Shown here one piece after another: positions 8,998 to 17,477 of a DNA stretch of 64,000 bases. The stretch covers positions 124,001-188,000 of the forward strand of contig NZ_JNAM01000011.1 of the NCBI RefSeq assembly GCF_000759975.1, written 5' to 3'. Below the pieces are notes generated by a model, which did not search any database, was not told the DNA's origin, and saw only the letters and a list, made by a program, of their open reading frames with translations. The position numbers were made by a program, and so were the translations under genes. Numbering within the stretch: the first letter of the stretch is position 1; the number at the start of each line of letters is the position of its first letter. This DNA comes from Prochlorococcus marinus str. MIT 9302 (GTDB taxonomy: Bacteria; Cyanobacteriota; Cyanobacteriia; PCC-6307; Cyanobiaceae).

Positions 8998-9880
8998 CTG
9001 TTTTTCTATTTACAATTTTACCAATCCGAGACAAATCATGAATTAGTTTTGAAAACTCTTCAAAATCAATGGATTGAAGAGGATCAACTGCTGCATTAGG
9101 TGGGTCTGGATGTACCTCTAACATGACTCCATCAGCACCTGCTGCAATAGAAGCCATAGCCATGGACCTTACCCATGGCCTCCAAAAAGTGGCATGAGAA
9201 GGATCTGTAACAACTGGGAGGTGTGTTATTTCTTTTGCAGCAGGAATTACTTGAAGATCAAGTAAGAACCTTGATGTTTCTCTATGAGTATGGGGAGCTA
9301 CAACTCCTCTTTCACATAAAATAACTTTAGTATTACCTTCTAACAGTATATATTCAGCAGCCCCCAACCAGTCTCTTAATGAGCATCCAAACCCTCTTTT
9401 AATCATTATTGGTTTACCACTTCTTGCACAGGCAGTTAATAATGGGTAATTTTGCATATTTCTTGTCCCTATTTGCAAAATATCAGCTGCTTCAGAAATG
9501 ATTGGGAGGAATTTTTCCTCCATTATCTCAGTTATTACTGGAATATCGTATTTATTTTTTGCCTTATAAAGCCATTCAATCCCTAATTCCCTTGTCTCAT
9601 TATATTTGTCGCTTCTGTATGGGAAAGTTAATGGTTTAAAAGCTCCACCTCTTAAAAAAGATGCTCCTTTGGACTTAAGATTTTTCGCACAATCATCTAT
9701 TAATTCTTCACTTTCTACCATATTTGGTCCCGCAAATATAGGAGCAGAATCAGGTCCAAATTTTATTCCAGCAATATCAAATTCAGAGAAGTGAAGCGGA
9801 TCCTTTTTAGCAGCTAAAGGGAATTTGGTTTTTATATCCTCTAGAGATACATCTTTACCTGGTGCTTTGTTTTCAATCAT
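8978..9880 (-). CDS. DAHP-synthase-family 3-deoxy-2-ulosonate synthase with Asn in place of the metal-binding Cys
   Basis: The 300-aa TIM-barrel protein resembles type I-beta DAHP synthases (AroF/AroG of Thermotoga or Bacillus type) along its length. RGGAFKP is at residues 77-83, IQIGTRNMQN near 136-145, KRGFG at 161-165, ILCERG at 187-192, the DPSH metal His at 229, EVHP Glu at 255 and a late Asp at 266. The first motif reads AGPNMVES, so residue 53 is Asn where metal-dependent enzymes carry Cys; Asn here is the hallmark of metal-independent KDO8P synthases. The reaction is condensation of phosphoenolpyruvate with an aldose phosphate. Product identity (DAHP or another 3-deoxy-2-ulosonate) is unresolved. 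It overlaps the dehydrogenase upstream by 4 nt. Confidence 0.75.
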   Translation of the reverse strand: MIENKAPGKDVSLEDIKTKFPLAAKKDPLHFSEFDIAGIKFGPDSAPIFAGPNMVESEELIDDCAKNLKSKGASFLRGGAFKPLTFPYRSDKYNETRELGIEWLYKAKNKYDIPVITEIMEEKFLPIISEAADILQIGTRNMQNYPLLTACARSGKPIMIKRGFGCSLRDWLGAAEYILLEGNTKVILCERGVVAPHTHRETSRFLLDLQVIPAAKEITHLPVVTDPSHATFWRPWVRSMAMASIAAGADGVMLEVHPDPPNAAVDPLQSIDFEEFSKLIHDLSRIGKIVNRKTVGEKIV

Positions 9881-10920
9881 TTTCCAAGCCTGATTGACTC
9901 ATTATTATTTACATCAACAAGCATACTTTTTTCAGTACTCCTGTATAGTGCATGTACAAGTTTTGTAGTGTTTAAGGTATCCAAAATATCTATTGAAAAT
10001 TTTTGATCAAGTATTAATGAGTCGATAAAGCTTTCTACCACTTTTTTATGACTATTCCCATAGCCTGTTGAGAAATCTTCAGAAGAATCTTTTATTAAGC
10101 TAATTACATCTTTGTCGACATCTTCTATGGAGTAATCAATTATCTCATTAATAGCAACTCCTCCAACCTTAACAAAACCTCTATCACCTGAAATAGTTAT
10201 TGACGCTTCATAATCTTTAGGTCTAAAAGCTGTAGTAGCTTCTATAGTACCTAAACTATCATTTTGATATTTAATACAAGCCATCATAGTGTCCTCTGCC
10301 TCTAGAATATTTATTAAATTGCTCTCCATGGAGAAAACCTGTTTTATTGGTCCATTTATCCATTGAAGAGCATCAATATGATGTATTGCCTGCTGATTAA
10401 TAACCCCTCCATCCATAACCCATTTACCATGCCAATCATCCGAGTAATAATTTTGATCACGACACCAATGTAATTTCATAGAGCAGATATTAATTTTACC
10501 TAAATGATTTTCATTTACTATTTGTTTAAGCGCTTTCATCGCTGAATTAAATCTATTTTGAAAGATAACTCCACACTTTAAATTCATTTCTTGTGATAAC
10601 TCAATTAAATGAAGATGTTCTTTTATGCTCATGCACGCTGGTTTTTCTGATAGAACATTAATATTGTTTTCGAGGCAAGTTTTTGAATGTTGAAAATGTA
10701 GTCCTGAAGGTGAGGCAACTATTACAAAATTAGGCTTTTGGCTAATTAGTTCTTCAATCTTTTCACAAGGTTTGCAATTTAATTTTTCAGAATATTTATG
10801 AAGTAATTTAATATTGCTATCACAAATAAATAGTTCATTTTGGTTTAAGAATTTTGTATCAAGAAAATTTTTCACATAATGATCAAAAACTCTTCCAAGA
10901 CCAATAATACCGATTTTCAT
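9877..10920 (-). CDS. Gfo/Idh/MocA-family NAD(P)-dependent sugar oxidoreductase
   Basis: The 347-aa protein opens with a Rossmann GIIGLGRV loop (residues 4-11). The family signature SEKPAC lies at about 91-96, and a predicted catalytic stretch GVINQQAIHHID (about 172-183) follows, with the QQ-x-HH-D arrangement typical of the family. Such enzymes oxidise or reduce a hydroxyl/keto group of a nucleotide sugar, sugar acid or cyclitol. It is third in the six-gene minus-strand operon. The start is 9 nt after the GT2 fusion gene and the stop overlaps the DAHP-synthase-like gene by 4 nt. A role in tailoring the operon's ulosonate or cyclitol is inferred. Confidence 0.78.
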   Translation of the reverse strand: MKIGIIGLGRVFDHYVKNFLDTKFLNQNELFICDSNIKLLHKYSEKLNCKPCEKIEELISQKPNFVIVASPSGLHFQHSKTCLENNINVLSEKPACMSIKEHLHLIELSQEMNLKCGVIFQNRFNSAMKALKQIVNENHLGKINICSMKLHWCRDQNYYSDDWHGKWVMDGGVINQQAIHHIDALQWINGPIKQVFSMESNLINILEAEDTMMACIKYQNDSLGTIEATTAFRPKDYEASITISGDRGFVKVGGVAINEIIDYSIEDVDKDVISLIKDSSEDFSTGYGNSHKKVVESFIDSLILDQKFSIDILDTLNTTKLVHALYRSTEKSMLVDVNNNESIRLGK

Positions 10921-10929
10921 AATAAAATT

Positions 10930-12312
10930 TTAAAGATTAATTGTTTTTCTAAAATGATTAATTACTCTTTCAAGCTCAGATTGGCTATGTATTGCAAGAA
11001 CTGCAATGGGATCTTTTATTACGTAGGCTTCTGTAACAGATGAAAAAAGTGACTTTTTCCTTATTTGAGAGGGTTTAACAAGTAATAAATAACCTGTTAA
11101 AGAAGTCAATACATTATCCTCATTTTTATTTTTTTTAATTACCCAAGAATTTCCTCCTAATACTTCCAATTCATCATTAGTACCATACCAAGTAATACGC
11201 TTTTCTTCCCAAGCCGCATAAATTGTGTCTGATTTACCTGACAACATGAGTTCAATCATGTTTTTGACGATTTCTTTATTCCTAAAAGGGTAAATCTCCT
11301 CAGCAACAGCGACAATATCATAAAATTCACCCTTATTTTCTAATTCTTCTAGGGTAAATTTAAGAACATCTGCCAATGAAGTATTAGATGTTGACAAACT
11401 ATCTGGCCTCATAAGAAATCTTACTCCAAGATCTTCTGCTTTTTTTGCAGTTTTTTCATTGTCTGTAGTAACAATAATTTCGTTTACCAAATTAGTAGAT
11501 TTAAGGGAATTAATTGTTTTTTCCAGCAAAGATATTTCCTGAAAACTTACTGTCTCTCCTTTTATAGGAATAATTGCTAAACAGGTTGTGAATTTTAAAT
11601 TTTTTGAATTATCTTCCTTTGGTTTTAGATTCGAAATTTTATCTAAAATTCTTGCGATATTTTTAGCTCTTGATCGATCCAATCCATGATTAACTCCATG
11701 CCAATGATAAACACATGCTTCAGAAACATATGCTATTTTATATCCACTTTTTATTATTTGTTCCCCCCAAATCCTATCCTCAATATTGGTAGATTCATCA
11801 CAGAAAGGAAATTCAAGCCAAGTTGACTTCAAAAAAGCACTATTAGCATTATGGAAGAAGGAATCAACACTTTGAATAAAACTTTCATTTCTAAAAAGCA
11901 TAACCAAATCCCTAACATCTAGAGGATCGCTATTCTCAGTAGGGACTTGTCGTCCATACGTACCAGCGATTTCTTTGTTAGATAAAGGTTTTATTAAATT
12001 GGTTAACCAATATTCATCAGTAGGTACACAATGTCCTGAAAGACAACAAATAATTTCTCCATTGGAATTTGAAATCCCATAATTTAACGCCAAACCAGGT
12101 AGGTATTTATCTATCTCTATAATTTTTACATCAAACTCTTTTGCTCTAGATAATGTTGTATCACTTGACTTATTATCAACAATAATCACTTCAATTCTTA
12201 CATCTTTTTGGGCAAAAACAGCTTGCAAACATTTTGTAATCCATTCCTCCTCATTTTTTGTTCTTATTATTATTGATATAAGTTTGTTCAATTTTTTAAT
12301 AAATTCTTTCAA
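10930..12312 (-). CDS. Fusion of a GT2 glycosyltransferase and a degenerate CMP-sugar synthetase-like domain
   Basis: The protein has 460 aa. Residues about 10-235 are a GT-A family 2 glycosyltransferase: IIRTKNEEEWI near residue 15, IIVDNKSSD near 44, and an IEDRIWGE segment where GT2 enzymes have their ED base motif. Residues about 243-460 follow the CMP-ulosonate synthetase fold (CLAIIPIKG, EIIVTTDNEKTA, FLMRP), but the CTP loop lacks the usual ARGGSK and the metal motif reads AVLAIHS instead of a D-x-D pattern. The second domain may therefore bind but not activate a sugar. It sits 30 nt after the methyltransferase gene in the operon. The acceptor is unknown. Confidence 0.7.
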   Translation of the reverse strand: MKEFIKKLNKLISIIIRTKNEEEWITKCLQAVFAQKDVRIEVIIVDNKSSDTTLSRAKEFDVKIIEIDKYLPGLALNYGISNSNGEIICCLSGHCVPTDEYWLTNLIKPLSNKEIAGTYGRQVPTENSDPLDVRDLVMLFRNESFIQSVDSFFHNANSAFLKSTWLEFPFCDESTNIEDRIWGEQIIKSGYKIAYVSEACVYHWHGVNHGLDRSRAKNIARILDKISNLKPKEDNSKNLKFTTCLAIIPIKGETVSFQEISLLEKTINSLKSTNLVNEIIVTTDNEKTAKKAEDLGVRFLMRPDSLSTSNTSLADVLKFTLEELENKGEFYDIVAVAEEIYPFRNKEIVKNMIELMLSGKSDTIYAAWEEKRITWYGTNDELEVLGGNSWVIKKNKNEDNVLTSLTGYLLLVKPSQIRKKSLFSSVTEAYVIKDPIAVLAIHSQSELERVINHFRKTINL

Positions 12313-12342
12313 ATTATAATTCTTTGATAAGGAATAGGAAAG

Positions 12343-12921
12343 TTACATTTTTTTTTCTAACTTAGAAATAACATAAAGAGACTGTTGAGGTAAAATTTTT
12401 CCAAAAAATTTTAAAGGTAAGGGTGTATAAAAAGTAACCAAAATAGAAAAGTTATACTTACTTAAAACTTTTTTAATTTTTTCTAAGTTATAAAACATTT
12501 TATGATCGGGATCCCTTTTATATCCGCTCTCACAAGGTACTCCGATGATCAATCTGCCTCCTATATTAAGGCACCTATTTATTTCTTTTAAAAGGATATC
12601 TGGTTCAATAATATGTTCTAGAACTTGATCAAGATTTATTGTTGAGAAAGAATCATCATCAACAGGAAATTTTCCATCTTTTATCAATTCAGCGTGCAAC
12701 CCCCTTGATCTACAATGATCAACATTAAATTTATTGATATCTAAACCTAAACTTCCTTTTGATCCAAAAAAGAGAAAATCTCCCAAACCACAGCCAACAT
12801 CAATAAAGTTGCCTTTTACAAACCTTGATAAAAGAGGGTAAAGAAAAAATTTTCTATATATTTTCCCTAATATTGAAGTTGTTTTAAGATATCTATAATA
12901 ATTTAAATAATTATCTTTCAT
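12343..12921 (-). CDS. Class I SAM-dependent methyltransferase
   Basis: The 192-aa protein has SAM motif I FIDVGCGLGDF (about residues 39-49), an acidic motif II in LGLDIN (about 57-62), and a post-motif NLDQVLEHI typical of the Methyltransf_11/23 group. The substrate is probably a sugar, lipid-linked glycan or sugar acid. It is the first gene of the six-gene minus-strand operon ending at 7436. The region upstream (12922-13064) is A/T-rich and separates it from a divergent glycosyltransferase, so the operon promoter probably lies there, though I see no clear -35/-10 pair. Confidence 0.75.
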   Translation of the reverse strand: MKDNYLNYYRYLKTTSILGKIYRKFFLYPLLSRFVKGNFIDVGCGLGDFLFFGSKGSLGLDINKFNVDHCRSRGLHAELIKDGKFPVDDDSFSTINLDQVLEHIIEPDILLKEINRCLNIGGRLIIGVPCESGYKRDPDHKMFYNLEKIKKVLSKYNFSILVTFYTPLPLKFFGKILPQQSLYVISKLEKKM

Positions 12922-13064
12922 AATTAATAATACATTAATTAAAACATCATCCTATATTATTATTTCCCAAAGGAGAACTGAATTAAAAATATTAATTCTA
13001 TTGAAGTAAAAAATTTATATATATATTTAATCTTGTTAAAGTAAATTAAAATTTAAAGTGCTTA

Positions 13065-14189
13065 ATGAGAGTAATAAATCATCTTGCCGATTTCTCCTCG
13101 CTGGGGGGGGTTCAGAGTTACATATACGGATTATGCAATAAATTCCCAGAAAATTATTGTATTTATAATTCAGGTAGTGAAGTGCTAGATATATACAGAA
13201 ATAAATCTATTGAATACAAAAAATTATTTTCTTTCAAGTTTTTTTTTAATAGAACTAGAGAGATTTTTATAGTTCACAATCTTATTTTGTCCAAAAAATG
13301 GATATTAATTTATTTTCTATTAAGAATTAAAGGTTGTGAGGTTATTTACCATGAACATGGATCAGCTTGGTCTAATCCTCAGAAAAATAAAGATAGATAT
13401 AATAAAAGAATAATCAAATATAAAAAGATAATTGTAAACAGCGACGCTACTAAGTATCTTTTAAATAATTTTTATAAGGTAGATACTAATTTAAAGGTAT
13501 TAAGAAGTCCAATATTTATTTATGAGGAGATTTTAAATAACAAAAAAAATTCAGTTGATAGGAAAGTCGACAAGACCAAAAAAGATAAATTAATAATTGG
13601 CTATATTGGTAGGCTTGCTTTTCACAAGAATCCCTCTTTTTTGATTGCACTTGCATTACAGCTAAAAGAAAAATATGAAGAAAAAGTTGAGCTACACTTT
13701 GTAGGTTCCGGTCCGGAAAGAAATAATTTGCAAAATCTTTGCAAAGAAAAAAATATTGATTCTATTTTTTGGGGACGAGTAAAAGACAGAAGAGAAGGAT
13801 TATCCAAATGGAAATATTGTATTGTCCCATCAATCAGAGAACCATTAGGTTTAATTCCTGGAGAGATGGCAATACAAAATATATTGACTTTTTCATCAAA
13901 AGTTGATGGCCTGCGAGAACTTTACCCAATAGATTGCAACTATTTATTAATAGATATGAAAAAAAATAAAAAAAGCGATAACTCAAATATTCAATTTCTT
14001 CCTAAATATAACGATTTTGGTTACAATTATTATCCTAACGTATCACAATGCGTTGAAAAAATTATCAACTTAAACAAAAATCACGATAAATATATAGAAT
14101 TACTAATTAAACATAGGAACTTTATAAAGAAAAATTTTGATATTTCAAAACATTCAGAAGAATTAAGAGAATTTGTTTTTAAGTCTTAA
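13065..14189 (+). CDS. Glycosyltransferase family 4 (GT-B)
   Basis: The protein has 374 aa. The N-terminal LADFSSLGGVQSYIYGL loop is typical for GT4 acceptor/donor clefts. The C-terminal domain has GYIGRLAFHKN (about residue 178), FVGSGPER (about 211) and SIREPLGLIPGEMA (about 256-269), where the family's E-x7-E loop reads EPLGLIPGE. The gene contains an eight-G run near 13103-13110 that is in frame and intact. It stands alone between A/T-rich gaps, divergent from the DAHP-synthase-like operon. The donor sugar is unknown. Confidence 0.78.
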   Translation: MRVINHLADFSSLGGVQSYIYGLCNKFPENYCIYNSGSEVLDIYRNKSIEYKKLFSFKFFFNRTREIFIVHNLILSKKWILIYFLLRIKGCEVIYHEHGSAWSNPQKNKDRYNKRIIKYKKIIVNSDATKYLLNNFYKVDTNLKVLRSPIFIYEEILNNKKNSVDRKVDKTKKDKLIIGYIGRLAFHKNPSFLIALALQLKEKYEEKVELHFVGSGPERNNLQNLCKEKNIDSIFWGRVKDRREGLSKWKYCIVPSIREPLGLIPGEMAIQNILTFSSKVDGLRELYPIDCNYLLIDMKKNKKSDNSNIQFLPKYNDFGYNYYPNVSQCVEKIINLNKNHDKYIELLIKHRNFIKKNFDISKHSEELREFVFKS

Positions 14190-14324
14190 AAATTTTTTAT
14201 TTGATAACAAATTTTGATTATCTAAATCTTTAGAGTTATAAGTATTTAGATTTTTTTTATGAGATTTATTAGTTATTAAAATATAATAAAGTTAAATAAT
14301 CCTTAGAAATTAGGAAAAAAATAT

Positions 14325-15359
14325 ATGAAAGGATTTTTATATTTAGTTTCTAATCATAGAATTCAGTTTGAATCAAGATTATTTTTAAAAAAGAAATCTT
14401 TTGGATACATTTATTTACCTTTAAAAGGATTTAAAAAATATTTTTTTTTCTTTTTTAATATTTTATATCCATTATTAAATTTGAATCATAATCAAATTTA
14501 TCTTCTACTAAATCTAATTTTACGCAAAAAAAATACAATAATTTCTTATTCATATTTATCTAAAAGGGTACAAGATTTAAGTAAAAAATTCGAATTTCTT
14601 AAAATAGTTCAAATCCAAAACGGTGCCTTACATCAAAAATTACAAGAGGATTTAAACCTTAAATATATTGACATTTTTTTATCTATTTCAGAATTTCAAT
14701 CTAAAAATGCTTTAAAACATTTTGCAAAAAGAGCTTTTGTCGTGGGATCTTTATCTACAGAGAATTGGATTAAAAACGTTAAAATAGCATGTGATATTAA
14801 TAAATTTCAATATGATATTTGTTTTATATGCAATACAAAATTTGAAAAGGATATAAGGTATGCTCTAAATCTTTCACTTTCTTATATCTTGACAAATAAA
14901 AATTTAAGTCTATTTCTAGCTACGAAAAGCAAAACAAACATAAGACAAATAGCTAATTATTGTAAAGATAACTTTAAAGTAGATATTTATAATCATAGCC
15001 AAATATCTTTCACAAAAAGTTTTACAAAATATTCAACTATTGAAAATGCCTTAAAAGCAAAAGTAATTGTTGGGGTAAGGTCTACAGTACTTTATCAACT
15101 TGGGTCTTTGGGACACGTAATCTATCCAATAGACATTTCAGAAAAATACGGGAATATGTCAGGAAATCTGTTGAACATAAATATAAATCTTAATCCTCCA
15201 AAGGAATTATTCTTCGAAAAAATCAAGGAAATCAGTACCAAAAATGGAAGGAAGAAATACATCGATGATAATTTTGATGTTTTAGAAAAACTTGATGAAA
15301 CCCTAAGGCTTAAGAATTTGCCTTCGGACAATATCATTAAATCCTTAGAAGAAATTTAA
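14325..15359 (+). CDS. Hypothetical protein, possibly a GT-B-like polysaccharide transferase
   Basis: The protein has 344 aa and very A/T-rich DNA. I do not recognise the family firmly. A QNGALH motif near residue 97 resembles the QHG/QNG loop of capsule GT-B transferases. A later segment VIVGVRSTVLYQLGSLGH (about 245-262) resembles the donor-binding helix in that group, where a Ser/Thr and a Gly contact the sugar nucleotide. A hydrophobic, Phe-rich stretch lies near residues 42-62. An AGGA element sits just before the ATG. Placement among glycosyltransferases supports a role in glycan assembly; this is an inference. Confidence 0.4.
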   Translation: MKGFLYLVSNHRIQFESRLFLKKKSFGYIYLPLKGFKKYFFFFFNILYPLLNLNHNQIYLLLNLILRKKNTIISYSYLSKRVQDLSKKFEFLKIVQIQNGALHQKLQEDLNLKYIDIFLSISEFQSKNALKHFAKRAFVVGSLSTENWIKNVKIACDINKFQYDICFICNTKFEKDIRYALNLSLSYILTNKNLSLFLATKSKTNIRQIANYCKDNFKVDIYNHSQISFTKSFTKYSTIENALKAKVIVGVRSTVLYQLGSLGHVIYPIDISEKYGNMSGNLLNININLNPPKELFFEKIKEISTKNGRKKYIDDNFDVLEKLDETLRLKNLPSDNIIKSLEEI

Positions 15360-15469
15360 TAACTAATGATAATTTTTTTATTTTAAGATTCATAGTTTAG
15401 TATTCCTTTTTAATTATTTTGTTTCACTATAAAATATTATTTATATAATAAATAATAATTGAATTTTAA

Positions 15470-16549
15470 ATGATTGAAAGATGTCCAATATGCAATTCTA
15501 AAAATACAGAAATAAGCATTAAAGGTTATTCCTCTAGAAGAAAAGCTGGTATTAATTATTGGGGAAGTGTAAAATCATTAAATAGGTCAAATATAGATAA
15601 AATACAAAACATAATACCACTTTATTTTTGCCTAGATTGTAATACTGGATGGAGAGGACATTCAGAATTGTCTTTAGAAATAGATAAAATATTTCATACA
15701 AAACACTCACTTCACTGGAAGTCTTATCAATTGTTTTGTCAATTTCTAAAAGGAGAAATTAAAAATAAACATTTGATAAGTTTTTCAAAATTAATGATCC
15801 ATTTTTCAAATTTCCTAGGAAGAAAAATTAATGTAATAGAAATTGGTTCTCCTCTTATGGGAGTAGGTTTTTTAAACGCAAATCCAAAACTTCTTAAGAA
15901 TATTTCTTCCATAACAAGAAAAGTAAATTTGAATGAGTCAATTTTACTTTTCCAGGAGTCATTTACTATATTTATAATTAGAATTTATCAATTTATAGGT
16001 CACGTAAAAAATATATTAAAAAAATTATTAAAAAAAGGTGAAGTACATAATTCTGAAAAAAAGATTTTTGAAGATTTAAATAAAAAAATTAACAATATAG
16101 AATTTTGTGATATTCCAACCTCTGTAGGTTGGGGAACTAGTTCTATTATTTGCGGACAGAGTACATTAAAATGGCTGTTAACATTAAACCCTAATGTAAA
16201 TTTAATTAATAAATATATTAGAAAAAAAAATAAGTCCCAACTTACTATTTGCGTAAATTATATTGATCATTTTGATTCGCCAATAAAGATTATTAAGGAA
16301 ATGCTACTCTTCTCAGACTTTATTTTATTTAATATACATAAAAGCAATGATGCTGGGATACAACATAAATATACTTTCTCTGATAATTTTGATAATCTAA
16401 TCAATAAAAGTTTGGATAAAAATTATTTATGTTTTAATATTTCAAATAAAATTCTAAATTTAGATGATCAATCTAAATATAACTATTATTTAGTTGGCAA
16501 AAAGGAAATTTCTTTAGGATTTAAAAATTATTTGAAAGATATTAAATAA
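15470..16549 (+). CDS. Zinc-ribbon protein, possibly a degenerate SAM methyltransferase
   Basis: The 359-aa protein has an N-terminal zinc ribbon with Cys5/Cys8 (CPIC) and Cys54/Cys57 (CLDC). The same layout occurs in sugar C-methyltransferase-type proteins and in the neighbour at 16577. A motif-I-like segment reads VIEIGSPLMGVG (about residues 123-134) but lacks the usual Gly-x-Gly spacing. No clear acidic motif II follows. The C-terminal part has alternating hydrophobic strands that could be the remaining Rossmann half. Whether it still methylates anything is open. The gene is separated by A/T-rich gaps on both sides. Confidence 0.42.
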   Translation: MIERCPICNSKNTEISIKGYSSRRKAGINYWGSVKSLNRSNIDKIQNIIPLYFCLDCNTGWRGHSELSLEIDKIFHTKHSLHWKSYQLFCQFLKGEIKNKHLISFSKLMIHFSNFLGRKINVIEIGSPLMGVGFLNANPKLLKNISSITRKVNLNESILLFQESFTIFIIRIYQFIGHVKNILKKLLKKGEVHNSEKKIFEDLNKKINNIEFCDIPTSVGWGTSSIICGQSTLKWLLTLNPNVNLINKYIRKKNKSQLTICVNYIDHFDSPIKIIKEMLLFSDFILFNIHKSNDAGIQHKYTFSDNFDNLINKSLDKNYLCFNISNKILNLDDQSKYNYYLVGKKEISLGFKNYLKDIK

Positions 16550-16576
16550 GAAATCAGGTTTATGTATTTTTGAAGT

Positions 16577-17395
16577 TCAATCTTTTTGAAATAAGATCAT
16601 CAAATTATTTCTATTCCTTACTGTTTTAAGCACTGAATAATCAATCAAAAGTAAAACATTTTTAAAAAGGTTATTGCATAAAAAGTCAGCATTAAAATAC
16701 CACAAATGAGATGGCTCTGAAAATCTAGAATGGGTTTTTTCCAAAGTTTTAAAATCACTTATATCTGGTACTTCGATATATAAATATCCACCTCTATTGA
16801 GTCGCTTTGAAACATTTGCAACAAAATTATTTAAGTTATCTATATGTTCGAGAACTTGGCAACAAGTAATTAAATCGAATTGGTAGTCACTAAATGTTTT
16901 ATTATCAAAGAATCCATTAATTATATTAGCTCTTGTTCTTTTCCTAGATAGTTCTGCAAAGTTTGAAGTAGGTTCTACTCCAAATAAATCAGCTTTTAAA
17001 AAAATATTACCTAAAGTGTGTAATAGAACTCCACCTCCTGATCCAATATCAAGTATTTTATTAGGATTAAATTTTGAATTTATTTTATCTTTAATCCAAA
17101 CCATTTTCTGATAATTTTCACTCTCTTCAGGTGGATAATTTGTTATTCTATCAAAATATTCATCTGGACTCTCCCCTCTGAATGATTCAGACCTGTAGTT
17201 ATCATACATAAACTCAAGCTGCCTTTTTGTTAATCTTGGAGTACTAAAAGACAAATTACAGTCTAAACAATCTATCCATTCCCTTTTATTTTGTTTTAAA
17301 TCAGGGACAAGGAAATCATAACCTTCAAGTTTTTGTTCTTGCCTAAATTTTAAATTATTTTTATTACAATGCGGGCAATAAACTTTCCAAGTCAT
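16577..17395 (-). CDS. Zinc-ribbon class I SAM-dependent methyltransferase
   Basis: The protein has 272 aa. The N-terminal zinc ribbon has CPHC (Cys7, Cys10) and CLDC (Cys43, Cys46). The methyltransferase domain follows with motif I ILDIGSGGGVL (about residues 114-124), the acidic position in FGVEPTS (about 138) and CCQVLEHID (about 178-186). Proteins of this layout methylate sugars or other small molecules in polysaccharide clusters. It converges with the degenerate homologue ending at 16549, so a functional copy lies beside a possibly inactive one. The substrate is unknown. Confidence 0.75.
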   Translation of the reverse strand: MTWKVYCPHCNKNNLKFRQEQKLEGYDFLVPDLKQNKREWIDCLDCNLSFSTPRLTKRQLEFMYDNYRSESFRGESPDEYFDRITNYPPEESENYQKMVWIKDKINSKFNPNKILDIGSGGGVLLHTLGNIFLKADLFGVEPTSNFAELSRKRTRANIINGFFDNKTFSDYQFDLITCCQVLEHIDNLNNFVANVSKRLNRGGYLYIEVPDISDFKTLEKTHSRFSEPSHLWYFNADFLCNNLFKNVLLLIDYSVLKTVRNRNNLMILFQKD

Positions 17396-17477
17396 TTAAA
17401 TTAACATCAATTAATAGAAATAACATATCACAGAAAAGAAAGTAAAATATTATTAAAGAAGTAGAAGTCTAAATAAT

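Noticed and set aside
9877-10920. myo-Inositol 2-dehydrogenase as the exact identity of the Gfo/Idh protein
   Set aside because: The family signature is clear, but nothing in the sequence or context singles out inositol as substrate.
13100-13112. Eight-G run in the glycosyltransferase gene as a possible phase-variable tract
   Set aside because: The frame is intact, the run is short and no similar tract occurs in neighbouring surface genes, so phase variation is not supported.
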